Assembly (NCBI GenBank): GCA_021613535.1
Contig: CP075492.1
Span: 9,672,001-9,736,000, forward strand
Source of the DNA: Adineta vaga
Lineage: Eukaryota > Rotifera
DNA length: 64,000 nt
Reading direction: 5' to 3'
The notes under the pieces: generated by a model
Seen by the model: only the letters and a program-made list of their open reading frames with translations
The model's database searches: none
What the model was told of the DNA's origin: nothing
Part shown: in pieces, positions 37,261 through 50,600 of the stretch
Layout: each line of letters opens with the position of its first letter
Position numbering within the stretch: position 1 is the stretch's first letter
Made by a program: the position numbers and the translations under genes

Positions 37261-37782
37261 ATGTCGATCACCGCAAAATCACTACTCGATAATCTCGATA
37301 ATGTAGCTGTTGTTTGTGCTGGCATTTTTGCTGGTACTGCTTTATATATTTCTATTGGTGAAGTTCCAGCTATGCAACAATTAGGCGCTGATATACATTG
37401 GCGATTCTTTCCACCAATGTTTAAAAAAGCTGCTTTATATCAAACGATTGTTGCATGGACTTCTGGTGCAGCTAGTATTATTCATGGTACACGTATTAAT
37501 GGTGCACCATTCTATCGTAATCTATGGATTATTGCTGGTTCAACATTTTTTGCCATAACTCCGTACACAATTTTTGTTATGTTACCAACAAATAAAATAA
37601 TTTTGAACGATAATCAAGATATTGCCTCGGGAAAAGAAAGCCAGTTTAGTGTAACACAAAAAGAAGATTTATTGAATAAATGGGCTGGACTTCATCTTGT
37701 TCGTACCGTATCTTCATTGGCAAGTTTTGGAGCAATGGTATTTGGCCTTAGTCGTCATACATCTTTGATATTAGGACGGTAA
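37261..37782 (+). CDS. DUF1772-like four-helix membrane protein (173 aa)
   Basis: One uninterrupted exon of 173 aa. Four hydrophobic helices are visible: NVAVVCAGIFAGTALYISIG, TIVAWTSGAASIIHG, LWIIAGSTFFAITPYTIFVM and LVRTVSSLASFGAMVFGLS. The motifs near LPTNKIIL and WAGLHLVRT match the DUF1772 (anthrone oxygenase-like) family. DUF1772 includes fungal polyketide-pathway oxygenases and many uncharacterised bacterial and animal proteins, so no reaction can be assigned. It starts 36 bases after the crumbs poly(A) signal, on the same strand, unusually tight. It converges on the MARS1 gene. The start MSITAKSLLDNLDN is the only in-frame ATG that keeps helix 1 complete. Confidence 0.75.
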   Translation: MSITAKSLLDNLDNVAVVCAGIFAGTALYISIGEVPAMQQLGADIHWRFFPPMFKKAALYQTIVAWTSGAASIIHGTRINGAPFYRNLWIIAGSTFFAITPYTIFVMLPTNKIILNDNQDIASGKESQFSVTQKEDLLNKWAGLHLVRTVSSLASFGAMVFGLSRHTSLILGR

Positions 37783-37990
37783 ACAATCGATGAATTCAAA
37801 ACTATTCAATCCCTATAATGCTTAGTTACAACATAATCCTTCTTATTCCTATAGATTTTCTGTAGAATGAATCTAGATTTCATAAATGCTGATATGCTTT
37901 TAATGAACGGAGGTAATAATAGATATATTTCTTTTCTTCTTAGTTAAACGATAACAACATCAATAAAAAATAAAATTTCTGAAATTTTTT

Positions 37991-40544
37991 TTATTGCCTT
38001 TGACCGGCGAAACGTTCACGATAAGCATTAGCCATTGGTTGTTCCACACGTTTAAACAATGGTCGAGCTTGTCCAATTGTATGACCAATTGGTAAATAAC
38101 AACGAAAAGAATTTTCCAAAGCATAAACAGTTTGCTCAATATTTAACTGTTGTCGAATTTCATTCGATGTAGATGGCATGTATGGTTGAAGAACCAATGA
38201 CAATAAATAAACAAGATTTATTGCCAAAGTAATACTTATTTCAGCATCGATACTAATGAAGACAGATAGATTTGCTTAGAAACGAAATTAAATATTAAAC
38301 TTACCGATCCGCTTCGGAACCTTTGCATTTTGACCATGGTTGTTTCGTCTGTAAATATTGATTACCATAACGAGACATGCGTAAGACACATTTAAGACCA
38401 TCACGTAATCTAAAACAAACAAACAAACAAACAATGAAATATACGAATTAATTATCTAAATAAGAAAGTTACTTCGTTCGTTCCATAGCTTCTATATAAG
38501 CATTTAATTCATGTGTGATTTGTGCAACAAATAATTGATCAAGATGAGTTTCTAATTTCGATGCATCACCGATTCTACCATTGAAATTCTTTTCACAAAA
38601 AGCAATCGCTCTAAAACATTCAAAATAGAATTTTTGTAAGATTGATGAGTTTTTCTACCGATTAACAAAATTGCCAAGATTATTTAATAATTCTGAATTA
38701 TTCTTGGCCATTAAATCATTCCATGAGAAGACACTATCCTAAAATAAATCAATATAAACAAACGGAACATATTTGATTGTCTATTTACTTGACTTTCTGG
38801 TCGGATAAATAACAAATAAAATCTCCAAATATCTGCTACAATTTCTGTTTCTTGAGCATGATCACCAAACACACCAACACCTCGACTTTTGGAGAATTTT
38901 GCATCTTCATAATTAAGATAATCTAAAGATTAACAACGATATCTCTTCTTGTTCTTTTAAACTAAAATCAAAATTTACCAATGCCTGAAAGATGATTCAC
39001 AACAGTATAATTATCTTGTGAACCGAGAAGACAAGCAGGAAAGATAATTGCATGAAATGGAACATTATCCTTAGCCATAAATTGAAATAATTCCACCTAA
39101 AAAGTATTAAAAGACATTTCAACTTCTTCGTTTTTTTCTTCGTTGAATCAAAGCAATCTACTTTATCCGGTTGTTTCCACCATTTTTCCCATTCATCCGT
39201 ATAATTTGCTGTTATTGAAAGATAACCAATTGGTGCATCAAACCATACGTAAAAAACTTTATCAATGTAACCTTCTAAAGGTACTGGTGTGCCCCATTTC
39301 AGATCTCGTGTAATACATCGTGGTTTAAGACCATCATTAAGCCAAGCGTCCGTAATATTACTAGCTGTATTCGTCCAATGTCCATCTTTACTTGATTTGT
39401 CAAACCATTTGCGAACCTCCGGTGCTAACTAAAAACATCGAAATAGGAGACTCGAATAATATTAATTATCTTCATAAATGAAATGATTCTTACATTAGGC
39501 AAGTCGAGAAACAAATGATCCGTTGTTTTGACGAGTGGCGTGCTACGACAAACTTGACATTTCGGTGAAATCAATTCGATAGCATTGATTAATTTTTGAC
39601 ATTTATCGCATTGATCACCACGAGCATCATCATATTTGCAAGCAGGATCTGGACAAGTACCAGCTACGAAACGATCAGCAAGAAAGCGTTGACAAGTTTC
39701 ACAATATAATTGTTCAACTGTATCTTTCGTGACAAGATTTCGTTTATATAATTTCCAAAAAATATCTTGAGAAATTCTAGAAATATTATCCAGATAGATG
39801 ATGCACAATAAATATTCAATAAGAACTAATCTTACTCAGTTTGTTTTGGTGTTGATGTACGTCCGAAGAAATCGAAATCTAATTGAAACCATTTGTAAAT
39901 CTTTGTATGTAATTCATAATATTTATCGCAAATTTGTCGTGGTGTACATTTTTCTTCCAATGCTTTCGTTTCAGTTGCTGTACCATATTCATCTGTACCG
40001 CAAATGTACAAAGTATTATAGTTTCTCAACCGACAATAACGTGCAAAGACATCGGCACTTAATAATGATCCGACCAGATTACCTAAATGTGGTACATTGT
40101 TCACATAAGGTAAGGCACTAGTAATCAAAACATTTCTTGCATCAGGTTTAGGTAATCTACAAGTAAGAAATAGAATAGAGAAGCTTTTTTCAATGCATAT
40201 TTCTCTTACATCTTTTCATCAGGTTTACGTTGATTAGCTGTCAATGGTTGTTTTGTCCATTCTTTCAAAGCTTTATCGACTTCTTCAGGTGTCCGATTGA
40301 AATCAAGTTCTTCCGGTGGTGGCTCAGCCATAGCTTGAGGTTTTTCTTGCTTTGATTTATCTTGCTTAGGTTTTTCTTGTTTGGGCTTTTCCTGTTTCGG
40401 TTTATCTTGTTTCGGTTTTTCCTTTTTTACTTTAACCGGTTTTTCTGCAGTTGCTGCACTTGCTTCTTCAGGTTTTATCGTTGTTGATTCTTCAACTTTT
40501 AAATTTTGTAAATTAATATCGTCTGTAATATTTGATGTAGCCAT
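37991..40544 (-). CDS. MARS1: Cytosolic methionyl-tRNA synthetase
   Basis: About nine exons from ATG 40544 to TAA 37991-37993. The enzyme charges initiator and elongator tRNA-Met. Class I signatures are clear: [20 protein letters not shown] (HIGH box as HLGN), zinc-binding Cys pairs ([30 protein letters not shown]), [14 protein letters not shown]-like segment, and [14 protein letters not shown] (KMSKS as KFSKS). The anticodon-binding helical domain ends [14 protein letters not shown] and [18 protein letters not shown]. The N-terminus has no GST-like domain; instead it has a Lys/Pro/Gln tandem tract (units of KPKQEK/KPKQDK) before [20 protein letters not shown]. The C-terminal WHEP domain of vertebrate MARS1 is absent. 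A ttttcag acceptor lies 3 nt before the ATG. Confidence 0.93.
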
Positions 40545-41078
40545 GATCTGAAAATAACTCATATGTATATATATAAATGTACAAACATGTCATTAACTTA
40601 TGCAATGTAGATGAACTGACGCAATGGATCATGAGTCATTTATTTGGCGTAAAATTATTTTCTTTGTTATCTCTCTTTAATTCTTGTCTTACATTACATC
40701 TGACTGATACACAGAGAAAAAAAATAATAACATATTACGAACCGAAACAGTACGCTAGAGGATTAATCCAAAAAGTGAATTAATCGTTGAAAGAAGAAAG
40801 TATAACATATTGAATTTCTTGTTTGCGAGCAAAAGAGAAGAAAAAAAGATAGTTCTGCTATCAGTCGCAAAAGCGAACCAATTTCCATAATTAAAGGCCG
40901 AATGAACAAAAAATCACACACAAACACACACACTCAAGTACTATTGCACGATAGTTTATCAATGTACAAAAGGAAAAAAAGTGAAATATATCAGACATAA
41001 AAGAACGGAAAAAAAGATTGAGCATATGACATATTCAATCTAAAAGCAAAAGCTTTACAATCATTCAAAGAGAAAAAT
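40545..41078. other. Intergenic between MARS1 and ECT2
   Basis: This stretch contains the MARS1 promoter side and the ECT2 3'UTR, both minus strand. A CA-rich run (about 40915-40935) and short AT repeats are present. No gene is supported. Confidence 0.45.
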
Positions 41079-44000
41079 TTAAAACCACATACGTTCTTGA
41101 ATTGATTGCATAAATGGAGAAGAATGTAGAGGATGAATAGTCGTAATAAACGAATCCTAAGAAGAAGATATTGAATTAGAATCTCAAATTGCACAGAGAA
41201 ACTTTCGCTCGAAGATATATATTTTCTAATACATACTTGTCTTGAGGAGACACTCATTCGTTTCGTTGAATCGAAACTGTTCGACCATTCATCTTGTAAA
41301 CCATTCATTGGACTACTATTTTTTTTCGTTATATGTTTATTTGGTTCAGGACTGAATGAAAAAGCTCGACTCAATCGTTTATTTGCTTTATGAAGTCCAC
41401 TAGAATTTAGAGAATAATTTCAACATTTTTTTCCATACACAAATCATTTCTACCTACCGTTTTAATGCTAAACCAAGTAAATTTAAACTACTTGATGAAC
41501 GCGAACTTGAATCAATTTCTGAATTTTCTAATGATGTTTGCGAACAATACATATAATGACTACTAGTCGAATGATTGATTGTTTGAATAAGTGATGACTA
41601 GAAAGAAACGAGAATTGAAAAAATAAAAATCAATTGATTATGAAATTGTACATTATCAAGTAGACATCGATCATCACATATTGCTTTTGCTAAATGATAA
41701 AGAACATCATTTTTATTATTTCCATGTCGAGTGCAACTTGATAATGTTGATATGGATGATAAGGATGACATTGAATCAGTAAAATAAGATTTCGAAGTAT
41801 TATTCTGACTATTACTACTATTTGTATGTCCATTAATGATACGAAATATAAGTTGACGAGATTGTCCATCAATAGAGCAAAGGATTCCAAATTGTTCCGT
41901 TTCTTTACAAAAGAAGAAAAAAGAATGATTTAATTTACAAGCAAAATAATTCTACCATCTATTGTTAATCCTGTTGGAATGATGTCATATAGACTTCGAA
42001 TATCACTCAATGGAATTAATACTACATGTTTATGTGTTTTGGAAGCTTTCATACCAGGTGTTTTCCATGTATTTACACGTAATTTAGTGATCTAATAAAG
42101 AGATAATGTATACAGATTGAGTGTTGATAAAGAAAGAAAAAAAGAAAGATAATCTATCTACTTCAAGACAATCGGAGAATAGAAACAATGTTAACTGTGT
42201 TCGTGTCGTAGTTAATTCTTGTGAAAGTTCAATAACTTGAAATTTTTCTATGTAATCCCGATGTGCAGCAAGTAATTCAGGCTAATATATAAAATTGACT
42301 AGATATATGTATGCTTTTTTTTTTATAAAATCTTACTGGACAATTATCAATACTATTTACAATATTAAACATTGATAGATGTTTTTCAGTTTTTCCTCGT
42401 TCGTCATTTAATTTCTTTGCAATTTCACGTAATTTGTCTAATGAATCAATTAATAATTGATGATCAACATGAGTTACGGATGTATATTTAAGTAAACGTT
42501 CTAATAGTAATAATATACTGGGTAAACGTTGAATAGGTCGAATCATTAGATCAGCTAGATGTTGTTTTCCCAATTCACTTCTATGTTCACAAATCTATTT
42601 CATAAAAGAATGTTTATAGAGCATTATGTGAAATAAGATAGAAATTACTCTAAGAAATGCATAAAAACGAGAATTTGTCTTCTCTAATGTATGTATGGCT
42701 TCGATGGTTTTATCATAGAATTTTGTATATGGTTGATAAACACGTAAAAGTTCAATTGACTAAATGATAAAGATTTCGGTTATGATTGAAATAATAACAA
42801 TGGTACATACATTAGCTAAAAATACTGAACCAATACATTCATCTTCGCTGATAGCTCGATCAAGTTGTTCAGCAATGGAAAGATGTAAATGATAGATTTC
42901 TTCAACATTGCCGAAGATTTGAGTACTTTCAACTTTAGTGAGAATAGGACCATTTCTACGATCATCCTTTTCCATTTCGGTCTTGAAAATCTATTTGAAA
43001 AAGAAATTTCAAGTGTAATCTCAACAATTCAACGAACGAAGATTGATTTGTAAACTCACTCGAATGATATTGGATAACATCGTCACATAGTTTCGTTCGG
43101 TTTCTCGTAATTCCATACCAATTAAATATTTATTATCTTTCTTCATATTCGATTGTGGTTTTTCTACATGATAAAATGAGAATCTTTTGTTTTTTTGTTG
43201 GCAATAAAATACCTGGAAGACTTTCTTCATCATTTTCATTTGTACTATTATTAAAACGTTTCGAATTTGGTGTAATATCAACTTGATCTACTATATACGA
43301 ATGTCTATGTCGACGTTTTCGTTTTACAGTCGTATTTAATGAAGTATCTAATAATGGACTATCACCATGTGTAGATGGTGAAAGTAACAGTAATGATGAA
43401 TCTGGTGTTGTAGCTGTTGGTTGATTACTGGTTAAATTAACTGCATACATCGATTCATCTGCTTTACCCATTAAACATAAACATTCCCAAAACCACTAGA
43501 AGTTATAAAATGAGAAGAATTCTTTTCAATATATGATTAGACCATACCTGTACATGAACAATATATTGTCGATGTTTTCGTGTATAGGATGGATAAGTTG
43601 ATAGAAATAAATTAATATCCGAGACGACAACATGTGAAGCTTCACTTATTTCATTGATTACAAATCCACCTAAATATTAGAAGAAAAAAACAAACAAAGA
43701 TAACATTACATCGAAATTATAAAAGTATTCTAAGAAAGACTGACCATTTTCTTTAGTTAAACTATGTAAATGTTGTATTTCATTGTCATGATTAAAACCA
43801 AAAAAGCATAAATTAAGATTATGCAATGGTTTTGCACGATGCATTCGAATAAATTCAGAATCAAATGGATTAAATTGTCGATTATCTCGTTCATTCCAAC
43901 AATGCAACAACCAGTCTTCTGTTAGAATTTCACTTCTTTCCATATTGAAGGCCGTCTAAACAATTCTTCAAAATTTCCTATTGAAACTTACAAATTTCTT

Positions 44001-44737
44001 ACCAGATATTTTTCACCTATATTTGCATGAGAAACTACATGAGTTACTTGATCACTATAATCTTTTCGAACTGATCCACCAAGATAATGAACATAATCAC
44101 TGAATTCAGTCTAGATAAAAAAAAAACTAGATTGAATATTGAAGAATAACGAGAGAGAATAAATTACATGTGTATCTCTTCGAATACCAACAAAGCAGAT
44201 CACAGCTGTTGATAGATGTTGACAATATAAAGGTCGATTTCTTCTCGGAACCGGAATATCCTAATTATAGATTTGAATATTTCTACAAGAAAATCTCAAA
44301 TAATAACTTACAATTTCTTTTTCTGCACAGGATAAGACAAGTTCAGAACTAATCGTATAGATATTTTCATTTTCTTTCATATATTGAAATACACAATCGT
44401 CAAATGAATCAATTACATAGATACGTAATTGACGTTGAGCTAATAAAGTTTTTGTTTCAGTTAATGTTCGCATTGCTTGTCGTTCGTCAGCAATACATTC
44501 ATAGACATAACGATCTTCAAGTGCAGATAGTAATCGTTGATTTGAACATGCCGAACCAACAATACAAAAACTAATAGCTATAGAAAAAGAAATTTCAAAT
44601 ACAATGATTTGTGTCAAGAAAAACTACTTACTCCAATCATTGGGATTTGTTGGAGATATATTATCACTGTTTTTCTTTAATTTTTGACGTCGATTATGTG
44701 ATTTTGATGTAGAAGGAGAATTACAATCAGTGATCAT
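41079..44737 (-). CDS. ECT2: ECT2-like Rho guanine nucleotide exchange factor (BRCT-DH-PH)
   Basis: Multi-exon gene from ATG 44737 to TAA 41079-41081. ECT2 activates RhoA at the equator in cytokinesis after binding centralspindlin. The N-terminal BRCT region includes AISFCIVGSACSNQRLLSAL, TAVICFVGIRRDTH, VHYLGGSVRKDYSDQVTHVV and ILTEDWLLHCWNERDNRQFN. A basic/Ser-rich linker with KRKRRHRH follows, probably an NLS. The DH domain runs from GMELRETERNYVTMLSNIIR through FLRICEHRSELGKQHL and ADLMIRPIQRLPSILLLLER, the diagnostic RhoGEF helix. The PH domain follows (LTLFLFSDCLEITKL, KHVVLIPLSDIRSLYDI). The Ser-rich tail ends SIQERMWF. Introns are about 50-70 bp; some borders are approximate. Confidence 0.92.
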
Positions 44738-45187
44738 TTTAATATTTTTTTTTTGTTTAGTAAAACATCTCGAAAAATCAGGTAAAAGACTAGATCTGAA
44801 TAAAAGATTGCTTATAATGAATAGGCATTTTCAGTTTAGTTAAGATTGGTTAATATTGGTAGAATATTCGAATCGAAAAGACTTGAAACAAAGAAGAAAA
44901 GAAAGAATGCGTTTTTTGTTAATAGAGGTCGCTCGTTGTTATCTATGTAATATAAAATATTTCAAATCTAGAATGTATAGAAAATAGATTTTCATGATTA
45001 TTTAAGTGCACATATCGTTGCCTACATTCATTAAGGGAATATTTCATCATAGTGAATCTAGTCGGAATATTCAACAAAATGTTTACGGATATTGAAAGGT
45101 TTTATTAGTCAAATAACAATAACTGCTGAATTAGTTACTACACAAAACAAAGAGTATACAAAATAGTACTGTAGTTGTTTTTGTTAA
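44738..45187. other. Intergenic between ECT2 and DUS3L
   Basis: These 450 bp hold the ECT2 promoter side and the DUS3L 3' flank. No coding frame, repeat or RNA gene was recognised. Confidence 0.45.
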
Positions 45188-47473
45188 TTATCCATAAGCA
45201 TTTGCTTTATGTTTTGGTAAGAATTGAAAGTCCGATGCAACTTTTCCTAACAGAAGTTCAGTTAATTTTACCCAATCAGAACAAAGTTTCGATGCCATTA
45301 AGGTCTCTATAGAGAGCAAAAAGAGTAAAGTTATTTTTTAAATCAATTCAATTGCTTACCAAGATCATTTCGTCCAAAGAAATAGGGTGGTCGTTCGTTC
45401 AGTCGATGTGGTAATCGTTCTAATAAGCCAACAGGTATATAACGATAAAGAAATGAAATCCACTCTAATAAGAATCGTCGTGTTTTTTCGACACCAGCTT
45501 GATCTGAACCCCATTGTTCTAAACCATAGTTTGTAAAACGTTTTAACATATCAAAACGTTCATTTGCTGATATATCCCAAGTACGTTGTTCTTGTATTTC
45601 TGTAAATAACCATGGTTTAATTAATGCACCACGTGCAATCATACAACCGCTAACATTTGTTTCATTTAATCGTTGATAATACTCTTCAAACGAATAGATA
45701 TCACCAACACCATATAATGGAATGGGATTAGCGAGTTTCGCACATTGATCAACATAATTCCAATCAGCACTTTTTGAATAACGCATCTCTTTTGAACGAC
45801 CATGTAAAGTAAACAAATCTACGACATGATTTTCATCATGTTCAGATTTCCATGATTTAGCTAATGAGATTATTTCATGAGCATTATTTTCACTGGTTAA
45901 AATTCCTGTACGTAATTTAATCGTTATCGGATGTGTGGCTATACATGATATCGATCGACAGATACGTTCAAAATCAATTGTTCGACGTGTTATTGCACAG
46001 CCAGCACCTTTCTTATAGACCAGATCGATAGGACATGCACAATTAATATCAATGAAGTCACAGTCAAAATTTTCTTCTAACATTTGAACTGTTCGTGTCA
46101 TTGTATCAACAAATGAACCACAAAGTTGAACACCAAAGATTTTTTCGGATGGATGACGACGTAATAAAGCAAATTCTGATTGTTGTCCTTGAAGTAAAGA
46201 TGTTGTCATTGCCATTTCACCACAAGTTATTTCACAACCATATTCTTTACAAATACGACGAAATGGTAAATTACCAACTGTTGTTAATGGAGCAAGATAA
46301 AGACGACGATTAAAATCAATTCGAACTTTTTCACGAGGTTTCAAACGAATCATATCAGCATCAGTAATCGTACCAAGCGTTCGATATGGTACAGGTCGTA
46401 CTGATTGTTGTTGTTGTTGTTGTTCTTCTTGTTCATCCGTATTTTTTTCAACTTCTTTTTGTTCTTGTTGATTTCCATTTGTCTAAAATAGATTGTGATT
46501 AACATTTTAATAATCATAATCAAATATTACCTCTGTTTGAAGAGCTGAATAATAAATATCCACTAATGATCGATCTTCTTTTTCACCAACATCCTGATCA
46601 TCATGATGTTGTTGATCATTTTTCTCTTCTTCAACTACCGATGGATTGTTTCGTTTAGCAACATTTGCTTTAGTTATTTCTTTATTTGCTATTCTTACTA
46701 AGCGATCAGCTAATGTATAATTATATTTTTTTCGTCGCAATAAATGTTTCAACATAGGAGGATATTTATTTAATGATTCCACATAGAGTTGATTCGGCCG
46801 TGGTACAATTATATTTTGACCAGTGACAGGATCAATATGAGATTGACCAAAACGACATAATATTCCAAATAAACATTGACCATACGTTTCGAACATATAA
46901 CAAGGTAAGTGAACATCTGCCAGTCGTTTGGATAGATAACTCGTCAAATCATGAGAATGTTTACAGTTTGCTTGGTATGGACAGTTCTCTAGACCGCCAC
47001 GAATAACGAAAAAACATAATTGATGATTATTATAATGCGATGAAGATCGAGCATTGATTTCTAAATGTTTTCGATTTTGACCCTAGGAAATGAAATAGTA
47101 TATCAATAAACAATTGTAACGAAAGGATGGCTTACTTTAAATTTCTTTTTCTTTGGTTCATTAGCATCATTTGTCTCAGTTTTTGCTTCAGTAATTGATT
47201 TTTTATCTGCTTCATTCAAATGTTCAACATTTAAACGAACTTCATGATCAAAATCAACAAATCTTAACAGAACAAAGATTCCCTTTTTCCATGTATATAT
47301 TGATTAAAATCAATAAAAAAAACATACTGAAGTTTAATCTGTGCCATTGCTGGTTGACTTTTCCATGCTTCATATTTATTTAATTGTTCTTCGCTTAATT
47401 TCGTTGATTCATTTAAAGTATGACTTGTTTGTTGAAAAAGAGAATGAGAAGTATTTTCTTCAATTAAACTCAT
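45188..47473 (-). CDS. DUS3L: tRNA-dihydrouridine(47) synthase, DUS3L/Dus3
   Basis: Flavin enzyme that reduces U47 in tRNA variable loops and uridines in some mRNAs. About five exons from ATG 47473 ([15 protein letters not shown]) to TAA 45188-45190. The N-terminal region carries CCCH-type zinc fingers: [14 protein letters not shown] and [21 protein letters not shown] Glu/Gln-rich linker follows. The catalytic TIM barrel is on one long exon: [52 protein letters not shown] (active-site Cys in ACPID), [48 protein letters not shown] and [18 protein letters not shown]. The last exon, [20 protein letters not shown] to [10 protein letters not shown], matches the human end. VARS1 ends 134 bp upstream on the same strand. 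Confidence 0.95.
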
Positions 47474-47606
47474 GATTTTATCTGAAAGATAAGTTCTTGT
47501 TTTCTTTTCCTTCTTTTAAAACGTTTGATAACATGATGTTTCTTTAATAAATAAAATCCGAACAACAATATAAATAACAACTACAACAACAAAATCAACA
47601 GAATGA

Positions 47607-50600
47607 TTATTTCGATCGAAAATAAAGCGTATAATCGGATGTTGTTGCAATATTTATATATTCATTTTGTGCTTCTGTTGGTTCAGCATCAAGAATTTGA
47701 ATAGTATCGATGTTAGCAAGTGGTTGAATCAGATCAGCATATTCATTAAACAATGGTGCCATGGAAGATTGAGTCGAATGTAAACTAAAAAAGAAAAATT
47801 ATATATTATTTCCATCGAAATCTATCTCAAGTATTTGTTTTATTATGTTTCATAGAACTTACGATTATCTTTTTCCTTTGAAACAATCTTATTTGTCGAT
47901 CTATAGGATCGAATTTTGTTGATTGAATCATAGATTTTCGTAATGTTTCCTTCAATTTCTGTGTTTCGATATTGTTCAAACTAAATAATCGAAATGAATA
48001 TCAAAGAGAAAACATAAAACACTATTCTATTTACTTGACTTGTTTTTGGATACGGTGTAACGCAAATACTAGGTGGTGAATTTTTTCCTTGGTTTGGTTT
48101 TGGCAATCGTTGATAGAGTTCTTCAGAAACAAATGGCATAATCGGTGCTAATAATCGTAAACCGTTATCCAAACATGTATATAAAATAAGTTTAATTATT
48201 TCCTGTCGTTGTGCATCAGGTTCTTTAGCATATAGATCTTTTTTAACATATTCAATATAAATATCGCATAATTCATAGAGCCAAAAGTTATATATAGCTG
48301 TTGTTATTTGAGGAAAGGCATAATTAGTAAAACCTGTTTCACACTGTTCAATTGCAAAACTTAAACGGCTTATAATCCATAAATCGCATGGTTTTTCATG
48401 ACCAGTTAACTACAAACATAAAGTTTTGTTTTATTTCAATAAAGAAAAAAAGTAGTAGTTATGTTTACTTTAAATTCTGCGGGTGGTTGAAAACAATTCG
48501 GATCATTGATATCTAAGTTTTTCGACATAGCAAATCGAATAGCATTCCAAAGTTTATTACAGAATCTTCGATAACCTTCAACACGTAAGACATCCAAATT
48601 GATATCTCGACCTATATAAATATATATATTCCAATGAAAAATATATCAGTCCAGAAAATGTAGAAATTACCTTGATTAGCATATGAACATAATGCAAAAC
48701 GTAAGGCATCAGTGCCACATTCTGGTATACCTTTTGGATAATCATTTTGTTGACCTTCTTTTGCTCGATCGTATTCTTTTGGATCAAGATTAGAAGTTTT
48801 CAACTGTTCTTGAAGTTGTTCTAATGTGATACCATTGATTACATCAAGTGGATCAATAACATTACCCAATGTTTTCGACATTTTACGTCCATGTGCATCA
48901 CGAATGATAGCATGTAAATAAATTTCCGTAAATGGTAAACGATCAGTTAATTCCAATGACATCATAACCATACGTGCAACCCAGAAGAAGAGAATGTCAT
49001 GACCAGTTTCAAGTAATGTTGTTGGAAAGAATCGTTTGAGATCATCCGTTTCCATTGGCCAACCAAAGGACGAAAATGGAAAAAGACCAGATGAAAACCA
49101 TGTATCAAGAACATCTTCATCTATTAAAAGAATTTCAATTTTAACAACAGCCTATAGCATCTCATTTCTTTTAATATCATCTATTCGATAATCAACACAC
49201 AAAAAAAACATTTCTTTACCTTGCTGTAGTCGAATTTTGTCTTTTGAAATATTAAATCTTTGTGCTGCTTTATCAAGTGCTTCATCATAAGAATGTGCAC
49301 TAACCCAATATTTATCATCAATTTCGTTTCCTGGTTGAATATCATTCGAACTAACAAAATACGATGGTATACGATGACCCCACCATAATTGTCGTGATAT
49401 ACACCAATCATGTATATCTTCTAACCAACGATACCAGACAGGTTCGAAAATAGTTGGTAAGATTTTTAATTCTTTTGTTCGAACAGCTGCAATAGAACGC
49501 TCTGCCATATTCTTACAATTGACATACCATTGTGGTTTTAATAATGGTTCAATAATATCTTTACTTCGACTACAAATTGGAAGAACCATTTCATTTTCTT
49601 TCGAATCACGATAAAGACCAAGTTTTTTCAAATCATCTAACAAAAGACGTCGAACTTCAAAACGTGGTTTACCCGCATATGGACCACATTCAGCTGACAT
49701 TGAACCATCATCATTGATACATGTAATAAATTGTAAATTAAGACGACGACCACAATCAAAATCATTTGGATCATGTGCTGGAGTAACTTTAACTGCACCA
49801 GAACCGAATGCTGGATCAACCATTGTGTCAGCCAAGATTGGTATGCGTCGAGATAAAAATGGATGTTGAACAAATTTACCATGTAAATGTTTATAACGAT
49901 CATCATCTGGATGAACAACAACGGCTGTATCACCAAGCATAGTTTCCAAACGTGTTGTTGCAACAATAATTTCTTCTTCTACGAGAAAAAAAGCAAAAGA
50001 TAAAAATTTGAAAATAAATTTGTCGTCATAGTTTTTCGATGACTTACTTGAATTTTCAACAGGATATGCAAAAAAGGTTAAAACACCAAATTCAACTGGT
50101 TGAGCATAACCAGGTACACTAATAAAGGTTTTACCTTTTAATTCAGTTTTTTCGACCTATTGAAAAGATTGAACGTGAAGAAAAAACTGTTTAGAAAAAA
50201 ATTAAATCTTTCGCCTACTTCAATATCAGATATAGCCGATTTTAGTGTACATGACCAATTAACTAATCGTGTTGAACGATAAATTAAGTTCTTTTCATGC
50301 ATACGAATGAATGCTTCTTCGACAGCATAGGACATGCCTTTATCCATTGTAAATACTTTTCGAGACCAATCACATGATGAACCTAAAGCTTTGATTTGTT
50401 CATAAATATGATCACCTAAGGAGAAAATATTTGATCAACTATTTGAAATAGAAGACAAAAGATCAAAATAAACCTTTTTCATTTTTCCATTTCCAAACTT
50501 CTTCTAAAAACTTCTCGCGTCCTAAATCATGTCTTGAGATTTTTTTTTCACGCATCAATTTTTTTTCGACAACAACCTGTGTCGCAATACCAGCATGATC

